A DNA stretch of 64,000 bases from Methylorubrum populi (GCA_036946625.1 JAQIIU010000003.1:2183001-2247000), one strand, 5' to 3'; numbered from the stretch's first letter, positions 8,658-17,353 are shown. The notes: generated by a model from the letters alone, not told the origin. Program-made: numbers and translations.

Positions 8658-10364
8658 CTATCCGCCCCGCTGCGCCTTGCCCGCCTCGCGGCGATGGCGC
8701 TGGGCGCGGGGGCTCTTCGGGCCCTTGGCGGGTGCCGGCGCTTCGCCCTGCATCCGCTCGACGCGGACATCCGGCGGCCCGCGCCGGGCGAAGGCCGCGG
8801 CGAAGTCCTCCGCGGCGCTGCTGCGCACTTCGAAGGTGGTCTCCCGGTCGAAGATCCGGATCGCGCCGATATCGCCGCGGCCGATCTGCCCGCGGCGGGT
8901 CAGCATCGGCAAGAGGCGGCGCGGCTCGGCCCGGTCGTGCCGGCCGAGATTGAGCCGGAACCACGTCGCCGGCTCGTCCTCGCCGACCCGCGGCGCGCCG
9001 ACCGGCACGCCGCCGCGGGTGTCCGGGCGCCGGCCCACCTCGTAGGCCGGGTCGGTCACCTCCTCGGGTACCGGGATGCGCGAGCGGTAGAGGCGGGCGA
9101 AGGCCGCGGCGAGGCGCTCCGGGGAGAAGCGTTCGAGCAGCGCCTCGGCCCAGTCGCGCTCCCACTCGCGCTCCTCCTCCGTCTCCGGCTCGGAGAGCAG
9201 CGGGTCGGACATCATCCGCTCGCGGTCGAGGGCGCGGATCTCGTCGGCGTTCGGCGGGCCGCTCCAGTCGGGGCTCACCTTGGCGATGGCGAACATCTGC
9301 TCGGCCCGCCGCCGCCGGGCGGCCGGGACCAGCACGACGCTCGTGCCTTTCCGCCCGGCGCGGCCGGTGCGGCCGGAGCGGTGCTGCATCACCTCGGCAT
9401 CGTGCGGCAGGTCGGCGTGGATGACGAGGTCGAGGCCGGGCAGGTCGATGCCGCGGGCGGCGACGTCGGTGGCGACGCAGACCCGGGCGCGTCCGTCGCG
9501 CAGGGCCTGGAGCGCCGCGTTGCGCTCGCCCTGGCCGAGTTCGCCCGACAGGGCGACGGCGGAGAAGCCGCGCTCGGTCAGCGAGGCCTGGAGGTGGCGC
9601 ACCCCGTCGCGGGTGTTGCAGAACACGATCGCCACCGGCGCATCGACGTAGCGCAGCACGTTGACCACGGCGTGCTCGATCTCGCGCGGCATCACCCGAA
9701 CCGCGCGGTAGACGATGTCGGCATGGCCCCGCGTCTCGCCGGCGACCGCGAGGCGCAGGGCCTCGCGCTGGTAGCTCTCGGCCAGCGCGACGATCGCCTT
9801 CGGCAGGGTCGCCGAGAACAGCAGCGTGCGCCGGTCCTGCGGGGTCGCGGCGAGGATGAATTCGAGATCCTCGCGAAAGCCCATGTCGAGCATCTCGTCG
9901 GCCTCGTCGAGGATGACGGCGCGCAGGCCGTCGGTGACGAGCCGGCCGCGCTCGAGATGGTCGCGCAGGCGCCCCGGGGTGCCGACGACGATGTGGGTGC
10001 CGGCCTCCAGCGCCCGGGCCTCGCGGCGCGGGTCCATGCCGCCGACGCAAGCGGCGACGCGGGCCCCGGTCTGGGCGTAGAGCCAGGTCAGCTCCCGCTG
10101 CACCTGCAGCGCCAGTTCGCGGGTCGGGGCGATGACGAGGGCCAAAGGCGCGCCCGGCGGCGGCAGGGTCTCCTCGGTCCCGAGCAGGGTGCCGGCGATG
10201 GCGAGGCCGAAGGCGACGGTCTTGCCCGAGCCGGTCTGAGCCGAGACGAGCAGGTCGCGCCCGGGCGCGGCGTCGAGCACCGCCTGCTGGACGGGGGTCG
10301 GCTCGGCATAGCTGCGCTCGGCGAGCGCCCGTGCGAGGGGGGAGGGCAGGGACGGAAATGGCAA
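8658..10364 (-). CDS. DEAD-box ATP-dependent RNA helicase with DbpA-type RNA-binding domain
   Basis: 568 residues. All helicase motifs are present: AQTGSGKT (Walker A, ~residue 42), PTRELA, GTPGR, LDEADEML (DEAD box), SAT, ATDVAARGID and HRSGRTGRAG. After a ~110-residue linker, a C-terminal RNA-binding domain follows (RGQIGRGDIGAIRIFDRETTFEV), as in DbpA/DeaD proteins that act in ribosome assembly and RNA remodelling. The protein ends in a basic tail. It is monocistronic. Exact orthology to DeaD, DbpA or RhlE cannot be fixed from the sequence alone. Confidence 0.92.
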   Translation of the reverse strand: MPFPSLPSPLARALAERSYAEPTPVQQAVLDAAPGRDLLVSAQTGSGKTVAFGLAIAGTLLGTEETLPPPGAPLALVIAPTRELALQVQRELTWLYAQTGARVAACVGGMDPRREARALEAGTHIVVGTPGRLRDHLERGRLVTDGLRAVILDEADEMLDMGFREDLEFILAATPQDRRTLLFSATLPKAIVALAESYQREALRLAVAGETRGHADIVYRAVRVMPREIEHAVVNVLRYVDAPVAIVFCNTRDGVRHLQASLTERGFSAVALSGELGQGERNAALQALRDGRARVCVATDVAARGIDLPGLDLVIHADLPHDAEVMQHRSGRTGRAGRKGTSVVLVPAARRRRAEQMFAIAKVSPDWSGPPNADEIRALDRERMMSDPLLSEPETEEEREWERDWAEALLERFSPERLAAAFARLYRSRIPVPEEVTDPAYEVGRRPDTRGGVPVGAPRVGEDEPATWFRLNLGRHDRAEPRRLLPMLTRRGQIGRGDIGAIRIFDRETTFEVRSSAAEDFAAAFARRGPPDVRVERMQGEAPAPAKGPKSPRAQRHRREAGKAQRGG

Positions 10365-10545
10365 GGGAGGCGCGCCTCAAGGACCGGCGAATTCGGACCG
10401 GCGATCATCGGCCGGATCGGAATCGGACGCCGCTTCTAGCCCCAACCGGCCGCGCAGACCACTACCCGCATCGCGCAGGGGCGTTGCGCGGGGGCAGGGG
10501 GCCCGCCCCCGCGCAGCCTCGATCGTCGCTCCGCTGCCGGGCCCG

Positions 10546-10719
10546 CTCGACGCTCCGGCCGTCGCGCGAGGCCTCGACCGTCCACACGCCGTCATCGGCC
10601 TCGATGCTGCGCGACGTCGCCGTAGCCGGCCTCGGCGAGCTTGTGCGGCCCTCGATCGGCATCCCATCCTTGCAGGGCTGGTCCGCCTGGGCCGGCGCGG
10701 CGGCCGGACCGGCGCGCAT
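10546..10719 (-). pseudogene. degenerate PepSY-like small protein
   Basis: In the gap between the helicase and the sulfotransferase, minus-strand translation gives KLAEAGYGDV in one frame and IEADDGVWTVEASRDGRSVE in another. Placed end to end they match the PepSY pattern (LEAAGY.DV..IE..DG.WEVEA.D.DGR.VE). Two compensating frame changes near 10640 and 10612 would be needed to read it continuously, and the usual last strand (V.VDP.TGE) is missing. I read it as a decayed gene; a genuine unrelated short ORF cannot be excluded. Confidence 0.4.
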
Positions 10720-10865
10720 CAGGGTCTTGACGGTCTTCGTCGAGCGGCGTCCGTTGCCGGTGAGTGTTCCCACCGCATGCCTCCGGGCCGCCTCGCCGAG
10801 CCGACGGGGCCGGCAGGAGAATGTCAGGCAGCCATCCCTCACCGGCCTGTCCTGGAAGAGCGCCC

Positions 10866-11537
10866 TCAGGACCGGACGGACGGCACGTCGTCCGCGTCGT
10901 AGAGGCCCCGGCGGAACAGCCAGGCATAGGATCTGCGCACGATGTCGAGGGACGAGGCGTCGTAATAGGCGGCGGCCGCCGCGCGCGACGTGGTGTTGAT
11001 GCGCGGCAACGCCTCTCCGGCCCGCAGGGTGACGCCCTCCAGGGCCGCGGGCAGTCCGGCCTCCAGTTCCTCCGTCCTGACGATGGCGAGCTGCGGCAGG
11101 GCGAAGGTCTCCTCGATCCGGTGATAGCTCTCGGTGTTCCAGAGGTCGCAGGTCCCGTGCGTGTCCCAGAGCCACTGCAGGTATTCGCCGAAGGGCAACC
11201 GCGCCGCCTGGTGCACGGCCTCCAGCAGCACCGGACTGTTCAGATCGTCGGCAACCGACGCGTATTGCAGGTTCTGCCGGTAATGCTCGTAGACGGAGAC
11301 CTCCCGGTCGAAGGGATTGCGCGTCATGACGAGCACGCGCTTGAACGCCGAAGGCGGCTGGGCCAGGGCGGCACAGGCGTATCCGAGGGAGACGGACAGG
11401 GAAGGGTGGTTGCTGTCCAGCTTGCGCACATCGGCGGTCTGGACCTCGGGCAGAACCGAATTCAGATACCTGAGCATCGAGGTTCCGGCCGTCTTCGGAT
11501 TGTGAACGAAGAGCAATTCACGATTGAACAGTATCAT
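10866..11537 (-). CDS. sulfotransferase-family protein
   Basis: 223 residues from ATG 11537 (an ATG at 11585 would add 16 residues). The N-terminal HNPKTAGTSM is the 5'-phosphosulfate-binding loop of PAPS-dependent sulfotransferases, and RNPFDREVSVYEHYR is the 3'-phosphate-binding motif. Such enzymes move sulfate from PAPS to carbohydrate or other hydroxyl groups of cell-surface material. It stands alone; no polysaccharide cluster is visible on either side, so the acceptor is unknown. AT content upstream is higher than in the neighbours, hinting at acquisition. Confidence 0.8.
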   Translation of the reverse strand: MILFNRELLFVHNPKTAGTSMLRYLNSVLPEVQTADVRKLDSNHPSLSVSLGYACAALAQPPSAFKRVLVMTRNPFDREVSVYEHYRQNLQYASVADDLNSPVLLEAVHQAARLPFGEYLQWLWDTHGTCDLWNTESYHRIEETFALPQLAIVRTEELEAGLPAALEGVTLRAGEALPRINTTSRAAAAAYYDASSLDIVRRSYAWLFRRGLYDADDVPSVRS

Positions 11538-11845
11538 CCGAGCGACCGAGACCCTTTTGTTCGCCGTCACGCCACACTCGGCCACGCGGTGCCGTCATGT
11601 CGAGCCTTGTGGCAGTGCTTTCTCGCGCGGCGGGAAGGCGTTTCACCGAAGACCGAGCGCCTTCTCTATCGCAAACACCTATACGGCACGTTGTGCCGGC
11701 GGCAATTCGATGTCCCGGCGACGGGTGCGGGCGATGCGCCGCGGACCGGCACTCGACACGCTCGATCCGCGACGTCGGCGAGCCGTGGACCCGCCGCGCG
11801 CCGGGGCGGCGGCTTTCTGCTTTCTACCGCGCGCGACGCCCTGAG

Positions 11846-12143
11846 AGCATCGTCCCGAAAGGTGGCCTCCGGCTTGTCTTGAGAGCCTGTTTGACCGGCC
11901 GCCGTGTCTTCGTCAGGCAACGGCAAGGCAAGGTCCTACTCCCATCTCGACCCTCATCCTGAGGTGCCGGAGCATCGCGGAGGCCTCGAAGGGGGCTCCA
12001 GGAATCGCGCGGGATCTGGAGCACCCTTCGAGGCCGCTCACGCGGCACCTCAGGATGAGGGGCGAGATGGGATCACCGCGAAAAGACGATGCAAGAACGA
12101 GTCCAGCGCATCGTCCTGGAGCCGATTTCCGGGACGATGCGCG
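11846..12143. repeat. repeat family 2 copy interrupted by repeat family 1
   Basis: The left half (11846-11881, AGAGCATCGTCCCGAAAGG...) and right half (12081-12143, AAAAGACGATG...CCGGGACGATGCGC) together match the complement of the intact copy at 8565-8652. They are separated by the 199-bp family 1 element at 11882-12080. The right junction joins directly at CGAAAAGACG, as in the intact copy. One short repeat has therefore inserted into another. Confidence 0.8.
11882..12080. repeat. MITE-like repeat family 1, copy A
   Basis: It begins AGAGCCTGTTTGACCGG and contains the internal inverted pair CCTCATCCTGAGGTGCC / GGCACCTCAGGATGAGG. It ends GGGATCACCGCG without the right terminal repeat seen in copies B and C. 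No protein is encoded. Confidence 0.8.
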
Positions 12144-12375
12144 AGCGGGCCTGCATGCGCAGGGCGCCATCGATGCGGATGGTCTCGCCGTTGAGCATCG
12201 GATTGCCCAGGATCGCCATGACAAGCCGGGCGTACGCGTCGGGACGTCCGAACCGGGAGGGGAAGGGCACGGCGGCGCCGAGGCGGCTCTGAACGTCCGG
12301 CGGGCAGACGCCCGCGCAGTTGACCAGGACGCGAGCGACCCCGTGCTTCTCCGCCATGGCGACGGGGCGCCCGCG
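12073..12375 (-). pseudogene. short-chain dehydrogenase remnant
   Basis: The minus strand gives MAEKHGVARVLVNCAGV, the SDR NAG region, then jumps straight to an SDR C terminus (FGRPDAYARLVMAILGNPMLNG, then ETIRIDGALRMQA). The catalytic Ser-Tyr-Lys block that should lie between is absent, so there is an internal deletion of over 100 residues. The frame then runs into repeat family 2 and stops at 12073. The C-terminal style is that of hydroxyacyl-CoA dehydrogenases of the SDR class. The preceding thiolase piece is fused to it in another frame. Confidence 0.7.
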
Positions 12376-12605
12376 GCCGTCACGGTGCCGTCCGGAGGGA
12401 ACGCGGGCTTGAGCGTCGGGATCTTGTCGGGCCGTGCCTTGCGGTCCCTCGCACGTCCGCGCCGACCGACCGGGACGGTCTCGTCGGCGAAGGCGCCCGC
12501 CTGCGCGGCGCGCTTGGCGCGGGCCAGGGATTCGAGGGCGTATGCGTCCTGCGCGTCTCGGGTGGACCGGTCGTGCCCGAGCATGACGATCGGATCGACC
12601 TGCAT
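12376..12605 (-). pseudogene. thiolase (acetyl-CoA acetyltransferase) internal fragment
   Basis: About 75 residues starting at an internal ATG: AQDAYALESLARAKRAAQAG is the canonical mid-thiolase helix after the SRE(E/A)QD motif, and LKPAFPPDGTVTAAGA is the conserved segment that precedes the second domain. The loading-domain Cys region and the C-terminal His and Cys motifs are missing. The fragment abuts the SDR remnant. With the ligase upstream it marks a former acyl-CoA degradation operon now beyond function. Confidence 0.7.
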
Positions 12606-13506
12606 CTCCCGTTCCCTTCGCGATACGCCGTCCCACCGGCCCGGCCATGGCGCGGGGTTCAGCTCTCGGTCGCGGCTTCGAGGGCCGCTTTGGCGACCTC
12701 CCGATTGCGCAGGACGAAGCGCTGCAGCTTGCCGCTCGGCGTCTTGGGCAGACGATCGGCGAACTCGATTTCGCGCGGGTAGGCGTGCGCGGAGAGACGC
12801 GTCTTCACGGAGTCCCGGATGGCCTCGGCCAGGGCGGCGTCGGCTTGGATACCGGCTTTCAGGACGACGAAGGCCTTGACGATCTCCGTTCGCTGCCGAT
12901 CGGGCTTGCCGACGACGGCCGCTTCCGCGACGGCCGGATGCTCGATCAACGCACTCTCGACCTCGAACGGGCCGATCCGATAGCCCGACGACGTGATGAC
13001 ATCGTCCGAGCGGCCGACGAAGGAGATGCTGCCATCCCCGTTGCGTTCGACGGTGTCGCCGGTCAGGTAATAGTCTCCGACGAAAGCCGGTGTCGGACGC
13101 TGCCAGTAGCCCGTGAACCACATCAGCGGCGACCGCGCCCGGTCGAGGGCCAGAATGCCCGGCTCGCCGGGACCGAGTTCCGCGCAGACGGCATCGACCA
13201 CCGCCACGCGGTGGCCGGGGATGGCATAACCCGCGGAGCCGTGCGTGACGGGATGGGCCAGCGCATGATGGTTGCACAGGACCATCCCGAGCTCCGTCTG
13301 GCCGTAATGATCGTGGATGGTCGTGTCCAGATGCTCCGCGAACCAGCGGATGATCTCGGGATTCAGCGGCTCGCCGGCGCTGCTGACGGCGCGCAGGCTT
13401 CCCTTGACGGCGACCGCAGCCTCGGGGCCGGCCGCGATCAGGTGGCGGAAAGCCGTGGGGGAGCCGGCCAGGTTCGTGATGCCGAGCCGCTCGATCGTTC
13501 GGTAGG

Positions 13507-14550
13507 TGTTTGATCCCAGGGTTTGATGGTGCACTCTTCACGTTGGAGTGGAGGGACGCGCTATGGGCCAAGTTCTTCACGGCAGCGCCACCACGACGGA
13601 GGCAGTCCGTCGAGCGATCCAGCATAGTCAAGCGAGCCTGAGGGCGCTCTCGAAGCGCTACGGGATCAACCGGAAGACGGTCGCCAAGTGGCGGCAGCGG
13701 ACCTCGGTCGCCGATCAGCGCACGGGTCCGAAGGATCCCCGCTCGACGGTGCTGTCACAGGAGGACGAGGCGGTCGTCGTCGCCTTTCGCCGCCATACGC
13801 TCCTGCCGTTGGACGACTGCCTCTACGCGCTCCAGGCGACGATCCCGCACCTGACCCGTTCGTCGCTGCATCGGTGCCTGCAGCGCCACGGCATCAGCCG
13901 ACTGCCGGAGGTCGACGGTGACAAGCCCAAGCGGTCACGCTTCAAGACCTGCCCGCTCGGCTATTTCCACATCGATCTGGCCGAGGTTCACACAGCCGAA
14001 GGGCGACTCTACCTGCTCGTCGCTATCGACCGCACGACCAAGTTCGCCTTCGTTGAGCTCCACGAGAAGGCCACGCGGCGGGTCGCAGGTGACTTCCTCC
14101 GCCATCTCATCGAGGCCGTGCCTTACAAGGTGCACACGGTGCTCACCGACAACGGCACCCACTTCACCACGCCCGGCAACGTCGCCTCGGCCGCTTCCGT
14201 CATCAAGGAGGCGATTGTAGCCGGCGAGACCTTCCGAGCCCACAGCTTCGAACTTGCCTGCGCCCGCAACGATATCGACCATCGGCTGACCAAACCGCGC
14301 CACCCCTGGACGAACGGTCAGGTCGAGCGGATGAACCGCACGATCAAGGACGCGACGGTCAAGCGCTACCATTACGACAGCCACGCGCAACTCCGTGCGC
14401 ACTTGGCCGACTTTGTCAGCGCCTACAACTTCGCACGCCGTTTGAAGACCCTGCGCGGCCTCACGCCCTACGAAGCCATCTGCAAGGCATGGTCCGCTGA
14501 GCCCGGCCGCTTCAGGTCAAACCCGCTCCACCAAATGCCGGGACCAAACA
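13507..14550 (+). mobile_element. IS481-type insertion sequence, copy 2 (in the acyl-CoA ligase)
   Basis: It has the same length (1,044 bp) and the same TGTTTGATCCC / GGGACCAAACA ends as copy 1. Left flank CGGTAGG and right flank CGTCGC do not match, so no target duplication remains. Confidence 0.93.
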
Positions 14551-14696
14551 CGTCGCATGTCCCATGGCGAGGGGGCCGGTCACGGCGTAGTACAGGCCGT
14601 AGGCCCAACCCGGATCGGCGATGTTCCAGAACCGGTCGTCCGGACGGAGATCCACGGCGTCCCGCATGTAACCGACGAAGGCCACGATGGCCTTGA
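13563..14696 (+). CDS. IS481-family transposase, copy 2, with host-derived tail
   Basis: Its protein is identical to copy 1 up to PGPN at the right inverted repeat. The frame then continues 48 or so codons into antisense sequence of the disrupted ligase before stopping at 14696, giving an Arg/Pro-rich tail that no other copy has. The DDE residues and helix-turn-helix are intact, so activity depends on whether the tail is tolerated. ATG 13563 is preferred; GTG 13548 is in frame. Confidence 0.9.
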   Translation: MGQVLHGSATTTEAVRRAIQHSQASLRALSKRYGINRKTVAKWRQRTSVADQRTGPKDPRSTVLSQEDEAVVVAFRRHTLLPLDDCLYALQATIPHLTRSSLHRCLQRHGISRLPEVDGDKPKRSRFKTCPLGYFHIDLAEVHTAEGRLYLLVAIDRTTKFAFVELHEKATRRVAGDFLRHLIEAVPYKVHTVLTDNGTHFTTPGNVASAASVIKEAIVAGETFRAHSFELACARNDIDHRLTKPRHPWTNGQVERMNRTIKDATVKRYHYDSHAQLRAHLADFVSAYNFARRLKTLRGLTPYEAICKAWSAEPGRFRSNPLHQMPGPNTSHVPWRGGRSRRSTGRRPNPDRRCSRTGRPDGDPRRPACNRRRPRWP

Positions 14697-15380
14697 TCGG
14701 GACGAGCAGCGGCTTGGCCGGCCCCGTCGTTCCCGACGTGAACATGATCAGGAACGGATCTTCCGCGTCACAGGGCACCGGTACGGCCCCGCCGGGCATG
14801 GCCTCCGACGCGGCCCAGAAGTCCAGATCCGTCCCGCCGCTCCCGGCACTCACGGTGACGATCGTGCACAGGTCCGCGACATCCGCGGCCTTGGCGCGGT
14901 TGGCGGCGTCCGTGACGAGGATGCGCGTCCCGGCATCCCTGACGCGCTGCCCGACGGCCTTCGGACCGAAGGCGGTGAACAGCGGCTGGTAGACGCAGCC
15001 CAGGCGCCATGTCGCCAGGATCGTGATCAGCAGTTCGGGTGTGCGGGGCAGCAGCCCGGCGATGCGGTCGCCCTTGCCGACGCCGCGCCGGGCGAACACT
15101 TCCGCAAGCTTGGCGGCTTGCACGACCAGTTCGGCGAAGGTGATGTCCCGGACGGTGCCGTCCGTCGTCCCGTAGCGGAGCGCGACGCGGCCCGGATCCC
15201 CGGCATGGCGGTCGCAGCAGGTATGACAGGCGTTGACCCGCCCCCTTCCTTCCGGAAAGAGGTGATCGAAGGCGTCTCGATAATCGAACTTCGACACGGC
15301 CTCCCGGTGGTCGGCAGGCTCCCGTCGCCGGATGGTCTGCTGCAATCGCGCTGCCGTTCATCTGTTCCGTCCCCTGCTTT

Positions 15381-15414
15381 ATTCTTGTATTTGCAAGATT
15401 CTTGTATTTGCAAG
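15381..15414. promoter_or_regulatory. two perfect 17-bp direct repeats upstream of the ligase operon
   Basis: ATTCTTGTATTTGCAAG occurs twice head to tail, 36 bases before the ligase start. Each unit has a CTTG...CAAG dyad, so the pair looks like tandem operator half-sites for a dimeric regulator (TetR- or FadR-like binding is the usual type at such operons). The block is AT-rich against a GC-rich background. No regulator gene is adjacent. Confidence 0.55.
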
Positions 15415-15473
15415 CAGCCGACCTTCGCGATCCGGCCGGCATCGACCCTTCGGCAAGCGGCAGAACTTGTCTC

Positions 15474-15693
15474 AGAGCCTGTTTGACCGGCCGACGTGTC
15501 TTCGTCAGGCAACGGCAAGGCGAGAGGAAGATCCTGCTCCCATCCTGAACCCTCATCCTGAGGTGCCGGAGCGCAGCGGAGGCCTCGAAGGGGGCTCCAG
15601 GAACCGCGCGGGATCTGGAGCATCCTTCGAGGCCGCTCACGCGGCACCTCAGGATGAGGGGCGAGATGGGATCACTGCAGTCAAACAGGCTCT
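15474..15693. repeat. MITE-like repeat family 1, copy B (complete)
   Basis: 220 bp bounded by perfect 14-bp inverted repeats AGAGCCTGTTTGAC and GTCAAACAGGCTCT, with the inner inverted pair CCTCATCCTGAGGTGCC / GGCACCTCAGGATGAGG. CTCAG occurs at both outer edges (15471-15475 and 15692-15696) and could be a target duplication, though it partly overlaps the inverted repeat. It encodes nothing. Its right end touches the stop codon of the next gene. Confidence 0.85.
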
Positions 15694-16259
15694 CAGTCGA
15701 GCCGGCCGAAGGCTCTCACGTTCCAGCGGCGTCCATCGCTCGTCAACTCGGTCCGGCTGAGGGGACGAACATCGAGGCGCGGGAACGACGCCTCGCCGGC
15801 ATCGAGCGCATGGACGACGGCCGCCCGGACGACGGCCGCGGCGGCGACCACGATCGAGGCGCCTCCGTTTCTCCGGCCGGCGAGCCAACGTCCGACGCGT
15901 GCCACCAACTGGCCGATCGGTTCTCCGCCGGGTGGGGTGGCGGTCGCCGGGGACACGACCCAGGCGGCGAGGAGGTCGGGGGCCTCGGATCGAATCTCCT
16001 TGATCGTTCGACCTGTCCAGGCCCCGTAATCGAGATCGCGGAGCGCCGGATCCACGACCGCGTCGAGCCGAAGGGCCTCCGCACTCCGGCGCGACGCGCG
16101 GTCCGGCCCGGTCCAGGCCCGATCGGAGGCCGGCAGCAGGTTCGCGAGGGCCTCGGCCTCCCTCGCAGCACGCTCATCCAGCGGGTCGTCCTCACCGAAC
16201 CGCCCGGTGCGGAGGGCGGCGGTCGCACCTCTGCACACGAAGGTGACGACATGGATCAT
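15693..16259 (-). CDS. histidine phosphatase-like protein lacking both catalytic histidines
   Basis: 188 residues, ATG overlapping the cbtA stop (ATGA), so co-translated. The fold matches the phosphatases that travel with cbtAB, which carry a CHGAT motif and a later THAAVIRAA motif. Here residue 10 is Arg (FVCRGAT) and residue 140 is Ala (VVAAAAVVRAAV), so the phospho-accepting His and the second active-site His are both gone. The remaining scaffold (SRRSAEAL, DYGAWTGRTI, GGEPIGQL) is well kept and there is no frameshift. It may be a non-catalytic partner or a gene early in decay. Confidence 0.8.
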   Translation of the reverse strand: MIHVVTFVCRGATAALRTGRFGEDDPLDERAAREAEALANLLPASDRAWTGPDRASRRSAEALRLDAVVDPALRDLDYGAWTGRTIKEIRSEAPDLLAAWVVSPATATPPGGEPIGQLVARVGRWLAGRRNGGASIVVAAAAVVRAAVVHALDAGEASFPRLDVRPLSRTELTSDGRRWNVRAFGRLD

Positions 16260-17005
16260 CGCCCCTTCGACCCCCGCGCCGTCGCGCTCTGGCGTCCCCC
16301 GGTCAACGCGTCGAACGCGAGGCCGAGCGCCCCCCAGAGAACCGTCTGGACGCCGAGGGCGGCCAGCCGGAAGTCCCACAACAGGGCCGCCGGAAATCCC
16401 TCGGGAACCTCGTCGATCGCCGGCATGGCGAGCGCGGCGACCCCGACCAGCACCCCGTAGGACAGGCCGGCGCAGACCGCCGGGCCCCATGCCCCTCGAC
16501 ACGACCCTCGACGCCTGTGCATCCACCCGGATGCCGCGACCGCGAGCGCCATGGCGCCGACGGAGAACGTGACCATCCAGAAGAACAGCGCCGTACGGTG
16601 GCCGATCGTGCGGAAATCTCCGACGGAAGGCGGATTGGCGGGGTACTTGAGGCCGGGAACCAAGACGATCGCGACGAAGCCCGCCAGCGCGATCAGCCCG
16701 GCGACACCGTGGGCCCCGATCCGCCCCAGCCGGCCGTGCGCGAAGGCGAAGACCAGGGCGAAGCTTCCGCCGAGCGCCGCACCGTAGAGCACGAGCCCGG
16801 TGAGGAGACCGATGCCGGCCTGCGTGGCCCGGCTGACGATCGGGGCCTCGCCGCCCTGCGCCGTGCCGGCGGCGCGACCCAGCGTTTCCTCCACGGCGAG
16901 CGCCCGGTCGACATAGGGCTCCGCGACCCCCTTCGCGAACGCGAAGGCCAGAAGGGCCGCGACGATGCCCGCGAGCATGCCGCGCAGAAGCAGATCCCTT
17001 ACCAT
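16256..17005 (-). CDS. cbtA: cobalt transporter subunit CbtA
   Basis: 249 residues with about six membrane helices, as in CbtA. The family opening is present (LLLRGMLAGIVAALLAFAFAK followed by EPYVDRAL), as are GLLTGLVLYGAALGG, PGLKYPANPPSV and GLSYGVLVGVAALAMP. With CbtB it forms a proposed cobalt importer of the inner membrane. It lies 70 bp after cbtB and overlaps the downstream phosphatase-like gene by 4 bases. Confidence 0.9.
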   Translation of the reverse strand: MVRDLLLRGMLAGIVAALLAFAFAKGVAEPYVDRALAVEETLGRAAGTAQGGEAPIVSRATQAGIGLLTGLVLYGAALGGSFALVFAFAHGRLGRIGAHGVAGLIALAGFVAIVLVPGLKYPANPPSVGDFRTIGHRTALFFWMVTFSVGAMALAVAASGWMHRRRGSCRGAWGPAVCAGLSYGVLVGVAALAMPAIDEVPEGFPAALLWDFRLAALGVQTVLWGALGLAFDALTGGRQSATARGSKGR

Positions 17006-17075
17006 GCTCGGTGGTGCTGACCCGTGAAGTCGTGCGGAACCGGACCGGAACGCAGGAGGCGCCCCGGGAGAGGGC

Positions 17076-17297
17076 TCAATGGCAAGGGAAGCCGAGCAGA
17101 TGGCGCGCGTCGTGCACGAATTCGTGGACGTAGCCGCCTGAGAACAGGGCCGCCGCGCCCTGTTCCGTTCCGAGGAAATAGATCAGGAGGAGGGAGATCA
17201 GACCCGTGAAGACCGCCCAGGGCAGCAGTTCCTCGGCCGGGATGCGGACCGGTCCGTCCGTGGACGGGGCGAGGGATGCCGGAGGGGAGCTGGTCAT
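17076..17297 (-). CDS. cbtB: cobalt transporter subunit CbtB
   Basis: 73 residues with one membrane helix (LLPWAVFTGLISLLLIYFLG) and the CbtB C-terminal metal-binding signature: HEFVHDARHLLGFPCH, with four His and one Cys. Small size and position directly before cbtA are diagnostic. No cobalamin riboswitch is visible in the 56 bp upstream, where such transporters often have one; transcription probably comes from the outer-membrane gene upstream or a short promoter in the gap. Confidence 0.9.
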   Translation of the reverse strand: MTSSPPASLAPSTDGPVRIPAEELLPWAVFTGLISLLLIYFLGTEQGAAALFSGGYVHEFVHDARHLLGFPCH

Positions 17298-17353
17298 GCG
17301 CTTGATCTCCACAGGGTGACGTTCAAAGGACGTACGGTGCCTTTTCAGCGGGC

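Larger units (their letters stand above)
12659..15345 (-). pseudogene. AMP-forming acyl-CoA synthetase split by IS481-type copy 2
   Basis: The N-terminal part (14551-15345) shows the adenylation core with FTSGTTGPAKPLLVP and the aromatic-rich DPGWAYGLYYAV. The C-terminal part (12659-13506) resumes at YRTIERLGITNLAGSPTAFR and includes YGQTELG, the TGDTVERNGDG hinge and the catalytic Lys in PKTPSGKLQRF. The family is the short-chain/aryl acyl-CoA ligase group. Unlike tenA, the two halves do not rejoin exactly: by family spacing roughly a dozen or more codons between GHAT and YRTIE are missing and there is no target duplication, so a deletion accompanied or followed the insertion. Confidence 0.85.

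Noticed and set aside
17298..17353. Cobalamin riboswitch before cbtB
   Set aside because: The gap is only 56 bp and lacks a B12 box; the clear riboswitch is at 26212-26390.
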